64,000 nucleotides of DNA, from NCBI GenBank assembly GCA_024036415.1, contig JAMWET010003404.1:1-64000 (forward strand), in the 5' to 3' direction. Numbering within the stretch: the first letter of the stretch is position 1; the number at the start of each line of letters is the position of its first letter. Shown here piece after piece: positions 53,663-64,000 of the stretch. The notes under the pieces are model-generated. The model worked only from the letters and a program-made list of their open reading frames with translations. It searched no databases and was not told the DNA's origin. The DNA comes from Prochilodus magdalenae. Lineage: Eukaryota > Chordata > Actinopteri > Characiformes > Prochilodontidae. Position numbers and translations under genes: made by a program.

Positions 53663-54341
53663 CTGAAAAAGTGTTTGCCCCTAAACCTAATAACTGGTTG
53701 GGCCACCCTTAGCAGCAACAACGAAATCAAGCGTTTGTGGTAACTTGCAAAGTGTCTTTCACTGCTGTGGAGGAATTTTGGCTCACTCATCTTTGCAGAA
53801 TTGATGTAATTCAGCCACATTGGAGGGTTTCCGAGCATGAACCACATTTTTAAGGTAATGCCACAGCATCTCAATAGTATTCAGGTCAGAACTTTGACTA
53901 GGCCACTTCAAAGTCTTCACTTTGTTTTTTTTTCAGCCATTCAGAGGTGGACTTGCTAGTGTGTTTTGGATTATTGTCCTGCTGCAGAACCCAAGTTCGT
54001 TTCAGCTTGATGTCATGAACAGATGGTCAGACATTCACCTTCGGGATCTTTTGGTAGACAGCGGAATTCATGATTCCATTTATCACAGCAAGTCTTCCAT
54101 CACACTACCACCACATTTTACTGTAGGTATGATGTTCTTTTTATGAAATAAAACACTTTTTCACACAGGGCCATGTAGGTTAATAATAAAAACCTAATAA
54201 AAATGGCATTTTATGTTTACTTGTGTTGTCTTTGACTAATATTTACATTTGCTTGATTATCTGAAACACTTACGAGTGACAAACATACAAAAAAAAAAAA
54301 AAAAGAAATCATGAAATGACAAAAACTTTTTCACACCACTG
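53663..54341 (-). mobile_element. Internally deleted Tc1-like element (non-autonomous)
   Basis: The right end finishes in TTTTTCACACCACTG followed by TA, the terminus of a widespread fish Tc1 family; the left end (GAAAAAGTGTTTGCCCC) is the matching inverted end minus its outermost bases. Between them is the family's transposase 3' half on the minus strand, with frame breaks, up to about 54146. The sequence then skips directly to the opposite terminal region (AAACACTTTTTCACACAGGG), so most of the 5' transposase is deleted. An inner repeat of the terminal motif at about 54151-54170 shows an IR/DR-type end. Confidence 0.88.
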
Positions 54342-56539
54342 TATAAATAACAACGGCTGTGCATACTAAACATTATCGTTACAAGCTAGATTACAAACTG
54401 GATTACGTACTTACCATTACAGTGCTGTGAGCAAGCTAATATGCTAACTTACCATTAGTTAGCAAACGAGCGAAGATTTACTAACTTAACCATGAATCAT
54501 GTGTAGTTTTCACGCCTCTCAGACTCAAACCGCTAAAGAAAAAACTGCAGCCCATTTGTAAAGTTGATTAATGTTCTAGCCGTTTGTCTAAGCAACTGTG
54601 TTTAAATTCTTGCATTTATACATTGTTTTTGTGATGATGTTTCCTCTGTGGACTGTAGGAGGAGATCTCTCATTTCCCTATACTGGAACCCGATTATACT
54701 GTTAATAGGTTAACCAGTATGTCAATCAATCACTCTTCGATTTCTGTTGGTTGAGGGGTGGGGAGTCAAGAGGAAACGGGGGTGCAGAGTGAGTCAGCCG
54801 GTGGGGAAGACCCGGCTAGCCAGAGAGTAGGGCCAGAGTAATGTTTTATCGTTTCTTTTCCTAGCAAACGGTGAAGAGAGTTCATGTATTTACTGTTAAT
54901 ACCCTAGAGGTTCAGTCTGTGGTAGCTGCTAACTTGGCTGTAGCAGTTTAGCGGGTTGTACCTAGCCGGCTAATGCGAGTCGGTGGCCGTTTTAACCGCG
55001 CGCTTGAAAATGGCGGCACTCGTGACGTGGACTGTCCAGTAGTACTCCTCAGGATCCCGAGAGTTCGGAGGACAAGGTCAGACAGACCCCACAGCAGCCG
55101 AGGAGCTGTGTGGGTCCTCTGGTGAAGTTTCTACTGCCTTCATTGTTGCGCTATTGGGAGGATACCCCAGGACTTTCACCACTTCGTTACGACTGACTCG
55201 TTCGTCTGAGTCGATTCTTTTTGGCTCATCTGAGTAGAAGGGGCTAACGGTTTAGCCACACCGCACCCGAGCATCGTACAGGCCTGCTACGGTTGGTTGT
55301 TGAGTGTGTGTGTGTGGACCCACGTTCATTATTTCTAAAAGAGTGTACATGGCTTAGAAGTGAATGTCCTGTTGTAATGTAACTGCTGTTGACTAGGGTT
55401 TTGAATATTTGTATTAATGTTTTGATTTTCCATTACCATTTTAGGACAAAGGGTTTGGTGATTATGCATATTGTGTATTTTGGAAGGTCAAGTATTTTGT
55501 CGCATAGCTGATGAGTGCTTAGCTGTTTGTTTATTTTTTTTCTTAACGGTTTTGTTTCAGTATTTTTGTCATCCGTTTAATATTTTTTTGTGACTAAAAA
55601 GGAAGGAAAGTGAATAACAACCACAGCTTTGTTTTAAATTCCATGTCTGGTCTCATTCTTCAGAAATAAATATTAATCTGTCATTTGCTATAGATTTGGT
55701 AGTTTTCCTCTGTAGTGCTAACCTGATTCATCCTCTAATACTTTGAACACATAGCCCCCTCCCCTATGTCTTAACTAACACTGGTGCTAGGGAAAGGGGT
55801 GCTACAATACTATTTTAGTAATGTGACAGCCTCTAGACCTTAACCTAAAATGTTGTGGAGCAATGCTGGCCGATTGGCCAGCATTAGCATTAGCATTAAC
55901 ATCCTGGCTGCCCTTACTAACAAAGAGGCAACTAAGATAATGTATCTGTGCCACTACAGAAGGCATGAGCAGAATTTGATCAGTAATACTTGATATAGTC
56001 GTTACAGTAGTCTAAAGAATAGGTATTAGTAATAATCTAACTGTCTGGGAATATTAATAACATGAACCAGTCTTCCTCACATGTAACGTTGGTGACCCAA
56101 ACGTTGGGTAAAACAGCTGATCCGCTGAGTTTCAGTTAAAATGTGAATGTGAAATGAGAGTGTGTGCAAGGGCACCAACTAGATTACATCCACTTCATCC
56201 AGCACAAAGCCTCTCAAACCACAGTGCATTGAGGATATGCTTATCCTCAATGCATTGAGGTGGGGTCGGTCTGCTAGCATAAATTTACATGCTCTCAAAA
56301 CATATTACACTCTTTAGTCTCCAGGTAAGGAAGTTACCAGTGAATGTAGTTTTGTATGTAAAAATATTTTACTTGGATAATAATTTTTAAACTTTTAAGT
56401 CCTTCCCTACTCGTGTCCAAAATTCGCAACAGCACTTGACGAGAATGGCTAGGGTGTGCGAATACACACTATTCAACATTATCAATAGTGTCTATTATGA
56501 TAAATACATCATGAATACTGTTTGTGTGAATTCACAGTA
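54342..56539. other. Gene-free DNA holding a CpG-rich block
   Basis: Apart from the CpG-rich block annotated below, no exon or transposon domain was recognised. An AACGTTGG motif occurs twice within 56085-56107 around a TGGTGACCC. Confidence 0.4.
54955..55295 (+). promoter_or_regulatory. CpG-rich promoter-like block with YY1- and CRE-like motifs
   Basis: CpGs are dense in an otherwise AT-rich area. The block contains a YY1-like AAAATGGCGGC (55007-55017) and a CRE-like TGACGTGG (55023-55030) within 25 bp, as in many TATA-less vertebrate promoters. No coding exon was recognised just downstream. It could be an orphan or non-coding RNA promoter, the first exon of a gene beyond the window, or part of an unrecognised repeat. 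Confidence 0.3.
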
Positions 56540-56554
56540 GTCACCTGCATAGGC

Positions 56555-57290
56555 CATCAGCTCATGGATGACAGCTCACTACCTTAAGCTCAATCCCAGC
56601 AAGACTGAGCTGCTGTTCATCCCCAGCACTACAGGTCCTCACCATGATCCTGCCATCTCATTCGGGAGCTCTTTCTTGATCACCCTGACTGTGGATGCAA
56701 GAAGGCTTGGATTGATTCTGGATGGCCAGTTATCGTTCTCAGCTCATATTGCAAACCTGACTTGGTCATGCAGATTTCTCCTATACAGGAGGCCACCCAG
56801 CTGCTTGTCCAGTCTTTTGTCATTTCAAGGCTAGACTACTGTAACTTGCTCCTGGCTGGTCTTCCTCTAAGGGCCATAAGGCCCTTGCAACTGATCCAGA
56901 ACGCAGCAGCTTGACTCATCTTCAATCTTCCCAAGTTCACCCACATCACTCCACTCCTGTGCTTCCTTCACTGGCTTCCTGTTGCTGCCCGCATCAGATT
57001 TAAAATTCTGATGCTCGGCTACAAAGCCAAGAATAGATCAGCGCATCCTTACCTTTTGGCAGTGGTTAAGAGTCAATCTGTACCTCAAGCCCTTCGAGCT
57101 TCAAGTATAGCTCGACTCGACCCGCCATCCATGAAAACACGTGGAAGACAAGCGTCCAGACTCTTCTCTGTCCTGGCTCCCAGATGGTGGAATTAACTCC
57201 TACTGGCTGTCCGAACAGCGGAGTCTCTTGCAGTCTTCAAATGCAGACCGAAGACCCATCTCTTTGTAGTGCACTTAAGTGAGTGAGCAC
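56555..57290 (+). pseudogene. L2-clade LINE reverse transcriptase, C-terminal fragment
   Basis: Translation shows LKLNPSKTELLFIP, then LGLILDGQLSFSAHI (frame at 56568-56834). After frame changes follow RLDYCNLLLAGLPL and ARIRFKILMLGYKAKNRSAHPYL, ending in TRGRQASRLFSVLAPRWWN (57011-57196). This is the thumb and post-RT region of L2-type ORF2. At least one frameshift and an in-frame TGA (near 56910) inactivate it. The fingers/palm with the FADD-type active site and the endonuclease are missing. Confidence 0.85.
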
Positions 57291-57310
57291 TAGTAGATGT
57301 GTAAGTTATG

Positions 57311-58647
<1,337 letters not shown>

Positions 58648-58908
58648 TATGTGTATGTACTTGTGTTGCACTTATAATGACCTTGCTTCTCTAAATGAAC
58701 TTTTTGCTTTATATATGTCTGTGTATTGATCTCTCTAGGTATCATCACTGGCCCTTGTTCGGGCAGTGTCTGAGCTCATGGTGAGTTTTAGGCTCTAACC
58801 TTCCTATACTAGCTGGAATATTATCCAAAGGAACACTAAGCACGGTTGTAAGTCGCTCTGGATAAGAGCGTCTGCTAAATGCCTTAAATGTAAATGTAAA
58901 TAAATGAG

Positions 58909-59516
58909 TTTATTGTATATGCAAAATTTCATTAAAGTTACTGTAACAAGAAAAATGCTTCAAAACATTTATTTCACATGTATTTCTAAAATGTAATCAT
59001 TATCTTAGCTTAAATCATTATCATTCCTTATGCCTGCAGAAAGTAATATTCATATAGTCGTCATTTACATCTTTAACTTATTTTGAGATTATTTAACAAA
59101 AGTTAGTGTGTTTAACGCCACAACAAACCTGACAATCTGCAACAAAATCAGCATTTTCAACAGATCCCTCGGATGTGCTCTGCCTTTTTCTTGTTGTTCC
59201 ACTGCGAGCAGTAACCACTGGAATAATGGCGACCTTTCTAGAATTAATGGGTTTTACATTCAAAACTGAACACAGCTGCAGTTCTGTAATCAACAGTACT
59301 GTTCTTAACTTTCACAAACCCAGAACCTAAATGCGACACTTAGAAGTCAAACTTATGTAATGCACTCCTGACACATGAGCATGGAAATATCACCTTAGGC
59401 TAGCAGCACCTGTTTTTAAACTGTTTTCTTGTAGTTCCAATTATTAACAGAAAAGCATGATGTGTAGATGTGTGGATATATGCCTGCTGTCACAAGAGAT
59501 CCTGCTAACTGAGAGT
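58909..59516. other. Gene-free AT-rich DNA
   Basis: A 66-codon minus-strand frame at 59093-59293 has a protein-like basic/serine-rich composition but is not recognisable. Confidence 0.45.
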
Positions 59517-59690
59517 AAACACCCCAGGCCTGAGCTAATGTGTTAACTGCAGAGCTAACGCGCTAATTCCCAACAAACACTCTAGGCCTGAGCGAATGTG
59601 CTAACCTCGAGCTTACACTCAAACTCCTAACAAACACCCCAGGCCCGAGCTAACATGCTATCTGCCAGCTAATGTGCTAAATCACATCAA
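59517..59690 (+). repeat. 57/58-bp tandem repeat, three diverged units
   Basis: Units begin at 59517, 59575 and 59632 with AAACACYCYAGGCC, followed each time by a GAGC(T/G)AA...GTGCTAA-like pattern. Unit divergence is moderate and the last unit fades out near 59690. Confidence 0.8.
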
Positions 59691-61551
59691 CTAATGCGTC
59701 CACACTAAACTAATGCGTGAGCTCCAAGCAAATAATCAAAAGCTAAAGTACTAGCCGAAAGCTTACACAAACACACATGCAAATGCAATAGTTGTGAGCT
59801 AATATGTTATCCTAATGTAAGCTAAGTATGTTGAAGGGATTCAATTAAAATGAGCCACTAAGAATAAGGCAGAACATAAGTAAACTTTGAGCTGATAGCT
59901 AATTAACCTAGCTATCATGTGCTTTAAAGTGTTATGTTATCATTAGCTGTATGTTCATTGTCTATATTTGAATGCAGTTTCCTGTAACTTGAGTAAGGGG
60001 CCTCTTATTAAATGCCAGACTTATACCAAGCACAGATCACACTTGCGGATAAAAGCCAGAACCGGCCCAACATTGTCTGCTATTTATGTCAGACTTGGGC
60101 CAAAAGTACTGAGATGTAAATCAACCAAGTGTAACCAACGTAATTGTGAACCTATTGTCAACCACTGTAATTGTCAATCAACCAATCAACCAACATATTT
60201 GTGCTGTTGCCCTTCTACGTCAGTCATGCTTTTGGGCCACAACATCGATGCCAGAATTAGCTCTTTAATGTAGATATGAGTCAAAACCAGCCGCAGCTGT
60301 CCAGCATCTGGTCCAGTTTTGGCCCAAATGCTTAATATCTGTCTGGAAGTCAGCCAACACATGCAGATGAGAACGAGAATGGCCCAACATTGTCTTGGAA
60401 GTGACTCAAGATGAGCAATTTTATCTTTTCAGTGCTCATGTCCTACAGCAGACAAATATGCAAATACTTTATCTTCTTCTTTTTATTATTATTATTCAGA
60501 ACAACAACAACAATAATAATAATAATAATTATTATTATTATTTATTGGATATTTGTGTATTTGTGATATCTGGGCACAGCAGGCAGTTACAATGGCTAAT
60601 GAGCTGCAGAACTCCTTTGAGTGGCTTTAATAATGGTTCATTTTAAATTTCTACAAAATACACTAATATTATAATGGTAAGTTCTGGTTTGTAGGCTCAT
60701 CCTCAGTTAAAAAATGTCAATGCTATTGGTAGTATTAATTTTAACAAATATCCTAGCTAAAGTATCAAAACAGTAAAACAAATGATGTTACAGTACAGGC
60801 CTAATAAACCTTTGTGTCTAGCCCACAGCATTGGCTGAGTTGACTTTAGTGGCTATGACATCATGTGTGAACTTGCCAGTGCCATTTTTCATTAATGGAG
60901 CCTATGTTAGTTGACAGGCTAAGCTGTGGTGGCTGGATAATGTTACTGACTTTATGGTATCAATTAACAAACTAGAGTTTTGCCCGACTAGACTAACAAA
61001 ACAGTAGCTAATCCAGAGCTATTCAGGCTTAGCAGCTCCTGTAAACTGTCGAATGTTTTATAAATAGCTAATTGTAGCCTTAGAACCAAAAGGTCAGTCT
61101 ACATTTAGTGCAGTTTTGAGATTCTTGATTATCAATGATTCCACTCCAGAAAAAGCCAAACAAGTATTTATTAAAGTCTTTGCCTTGAGATTCTTGAGAT
61201 ACCTTTGAGGTAATAAGACATTACAATCCTGAGACAACTGGAGTGGAGCCTTTAAAAATGTGTGAACTGTCACTGTGGGTTGGATTATATGGTTCTAACT
61301 GTAAACAATAATCAAAATTTCTTAAGTATTGGTAAATTTACAGACATTTGATTGGGGCACCACGTTCTTGGCATGAAATACACTCATCATCAAAAGATAG
61401 TTGCTCCCAGGAGAAAGTGTTGGATCGCATACCATTCGGAAAGATGCTAAAGGTTACCGGGAACAACAAATAATGATATTTAGACTGCTATGATCAATAT
61501 TCATTTAGCTACACATGCAGGAGTAGTGCCTCTCAGTATTGCGTCGGCTTG
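59691..61551. other. Gene-free DNA, GGCCCAA-rich low-level repeats
   Basis: Between about 60050 and 60400 short motifs such as CCGGCCCAACATTGTCT, TTGGGCCA and TTTTGGCCCAAATG recur on both strands; they may be remnants of a degenerate repeat. No gene was recognised. Confidence 0.4.
60482..60544 (+). repeat. (AAC)n(AAT)n(ATT)n self-complementary microsatellite
   Basis: AAT triplets (60512-60528) are followed directly by ATT triplets (to 60544), so the tract can fold into a hairpin. Confidence 0.9.
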
Positions 61552-61800
61552 CTATGTTTGCAAACACAACATACATATATCTTGGCATGGAGTTGTAGAG
61601 GTTCCTAATAGTGTCCTGTGATGATCTTGAATATTCCAGCCCCACACACAGATGCATTGGTCCTCTCCACCAAGACGAAAGTGAAACTCGTCACTGAAGA
61701 TGACCTGCTGTCGATTTGTCTCTTCATGACAGTCTGGCACGACACCATTGCAATCTTTCACAAGGCTGGCACTAACAGAGTGACTCATGGAAAGCATCAC
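61552..61800 (-). pseudogene. Tc1-like transposase fragment, decayed
   Basis: A minus-strand frame contains QQVIFSDEFHFRLGGEDQCICVWG, matching the first-Asp region of Tc1 transposases (V.FSDES.F.L....R..VW), preceded by a weakly matching stretch. The other catalytic motifs and the terminal repeats were not found, so this is an old isolated remnant. The element's boundaries are undefined, perhaps about 61400-61870. Confidence 0.65.
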
Positions 61801-62139
61801 TGCTCACTGAATGTCCACAATCAGGGCTATTGGGTCAGTCAGGTACAGCAATAAAGCCCATCTTTGCTTACGTTACATGCGCGACCGAGAGTGTTTCACA
61901 ATGTCAAAGCTACCCACCAAGCTTGTGATTCCTTTCGGGTGCAACTGTTTGTGCAACTATTCTTTTGATGATGAGTGTATGTCCAGATAAGACATATGAA
62001 GAAGTATTAAGAAGTTAGCCTCTTCAACAGGTTTGCTTCATAGGATGGTCCTGCACAGGAGTGAAAAACATTCATAACAATGTTATACATTGCTGTAGAA
62101 CTTATTTCTTATAAATTATGGGGGGTTGTTGTAAGGCTG
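61801..62139. other. Gene-free DNA, possible remains of the Tc1 element
   Basis: No frame of interest. It may include decayed transposon sequence to the left; otherwise nothing was seen. Confidence 0.4.
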
Positions 62140-62206
62140 GTCTGGATTCTGCTTGTTTAGAATGAAAACCTGAAGTCACACCAGCCCTTTGTGGGTAAGA
62201 TTAATG
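62140..62206 (+). repeat. Dispersed repeat fragment (family shared with 13990-14055)
   Basis: Shares CACACCAGCCCTTTGTGG and TAAGATT with the copy at 13990-14055 but is more decayed. Confidence 0.55.
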
Positions 62207-64000
62207 TAAATATTGTAAACTTTGTACACAACATGTGAAAAATGTCTAAATATAGCATAAATCTAGTGTGACAACATTTATGAGGGGAAATTCTAAAACT
62301 TTCTAAAAAAAAAAGATTTAGAGAGTAATCTAACTGGCACTTTTGAACGTTTGAAAAGATCACTGTAAATTCTAAGCCTACATTAAAACAAAAATAATGG
62401 TTTAGCTAGCCAGCAGTTTGAGAGACTATAATTTATTGTTGTTGCAGATCGATATTATTTTAATTAGGTAATTTGGCTTGCTACTGTGTATATTAGGTAT
62501 GTTAGTTGTTTTAACTGGATAGTACCTTGCCAGTAGGCTATATTTAATATACTTGCTGAGGGGGCAGTACAAGTCTGTCATGGTCAAAGCCTACAGTTTT
62601 TATAGTCAAGCTACTAAGTTATCTAAAAAGCTTATGGTTTCAGGGTTTGGGTAAAACCCATATTCCCGTATTTATCAGCCATGTGAATGCTCTCACACCA
62701 ACAAATGCTCTAGATTCTTTGTACATAATATTTGTATATAAAAAAAAACGATATTCTTTATTTGAATTATTTGTACCAGGCAAAGAACAAGATTCGTGCC
62801 TAACTATACAGCTGTATGATAAAGTTAGAGCACCCTTGCTAACATCATATGTTGTTGATTATCAAAGTCGAAATAGGTAGGAAATTCTCCACATGAATTT
62901 GTTTCATCAGCTTATGTTACCATTATAGCTGGCTTGTAACATAAATCTCTGCCTTCATTCTGACTTAGCGTTGTTGGCATTCTGCCTTGACTTTGTGTGT
63001 TTTGTAAATGTTTGTACTGTAGGCTATATGGTAATTTTAGATGTGAATTTTTAAACCAAATAGCTTTGATGTGTGCTTGCAACCAATGGGGCGTGTTGTG
63101 ACTTTTCAGAACCTATTTGCCCTACCTACCTCCACTACCCACTACCACTGCTGATTAAACTGCCACTGATCCCTAAACTACCAGTGATTTCACCACTGTC
63201 AACAATTCTGATTCTGCAAAGTTCTCTAGAATGGCTTATTCTATATCAAACATTTTATTTCAATTCTTTTTTATTTTAATAACTAAATTATGTATACATT
63301 TTATAAAATAGGTAAATAGGTGAATAGGATGGAATCATGTCAAAGGCAACATGTAACATACTGTGGGTGTGAATGTGGAAAAGGAAAAACGTTCACTAAT
63401 ATAATTCACTAATATAACAAAAACATTTAGCTTCGATGTGGAGCCATGTTCTTTTCAGTTACCTCTATAGTGATCTTTTACAATGACCATGTACTCATAT
63501 CCATGTAGTGTGTTCCACAAAAGGGTTGTGAAAGTGAAATAGCACAGCAGAAATTGGGAATAAGACAATTATTAATGTCTCTGGATTGGAATGTGGAATG
63601 TTCCACAGTTGGAGCCAGCATAATAACGAAGGGTATCAGGATAAGGGCTATCATGGTTAAGAAACAACATACCTTCATGGTTCAGTTTTCTTTTAAGAAG
63701 CTAAGGATGTTTCTCATTGCTTTGAGCTTTCCAATACTTTTGCTTGATCTTTGGCCTCATCTGTCATTCACGTAAAGGTAAACCATTTGTGAAGGTGGAA
63801 GACTGTCTTGATACTTCTGTCATCTCCACCGTGCTCAGATCTTCCATGAAGTTCTGCTTTAAAACACTACTGTACCATGACGGAGGTTACGGCAGCAGCA
63901 TCGTGGAGACTTAGGTAATTGGGCATCGCAGGGCTGACTTCATCCATGGATTGTCTGTCAAGGAGGTTGCTCTCATTGGTTACAATGGGCCAGTGTTGTT
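62207..64000. other. Gene-free AT-rich DNA
   Basis: Only short frames. The last about 120 bp are somewhat GC-richer (CATGACGGAGGTTACGGCAG near 63877) and could begin a functional element continuing right of the window. This cannot be judged. Confidence 0.45.

Noticed and set aside
54650..56110. Solo LTR or LTR retrotransposon ending at the TGGTGACCC-like primer-site motif (56091-56099)
   Set aside because: No matching LTR ends, no polypurine tract, and no gag/pol coding sequence were found; the motif alone is too weak.
59093..59293. 66-codon minus-strand frame with protein-like composition
   Set aside because: Short, no recognisable motif, no adjoining exons.

Overview
This is nuclear genomic DNA of a vertebrate, most probably a teleost fish. 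The pointers are: AT-rich sequence with long gene-free stretches, abundant microsatellites, one intron-containing gene with canonical GT-AG splice sites, several decayed Tc1-like DNA transposons of families common in fish, and an L2-clade LINE fragment ending in the UnaL2-type 3' tail. The species cannot be named from the sequence alone.

Layout. 1-4632 has no recognisable coding sequence; its AT-rich, poly(A)-signal-bearing first 4 kb could be the 3' UTR of a gene lying to the left. 4633-5160 is a truncated Tc1 element. 5161-6414 is a CpG-richer promoter-like stretch with two interferon-response-like (ISRE/IRF) motifs. 6415-9077 is the only convincing protein-coding gene: a four-coding-exon deltex-family E3 ubiquitin ligase (DTX3/DTX3L type, 421 aa) with a RING finger and a complete Deltex C-terminal (DTC) domain. 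From 9078 to the right edge there is no convincing gene. This 55-kb desert holds tandem CTCF-like motifs (14.3-14.4 kb), CpG-richer or GC-richer blocks that look like regulatory DNA (14.65-14.96, 16.1-16.3, 35.7-36.0, 48.66-48.87, 54.95-55.3 kb), many microsatellites, a 34-bp minisatellite (50.07-50.40 kb), a 57/58-bp triple repeat (59.5 kb), dispersed repeat copies, and a striking near-identical inverted pair of about 95 bp at 21.94 and 25.71 kb.

The right part (53.6-62 kb) is rich in transposons: an internally deleted Tc1 element (53663-54341), a 5'-truncated L2-type LINE (about 56540-58908) into whose 3' region an IR/DR-type Tc1 element (57311-58647) has jumped, and a decayed Tc1 transposase fragment (61552-61800).

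I found no clear new biological system. The items most worth a second look are the short deltex gene with ISRE-like upstream motifs, the inverted 95-bp pair, the tandem CTCF-like motifs, the nested transposons and a candidate orphan CpG-rich promoter near 55 kb.
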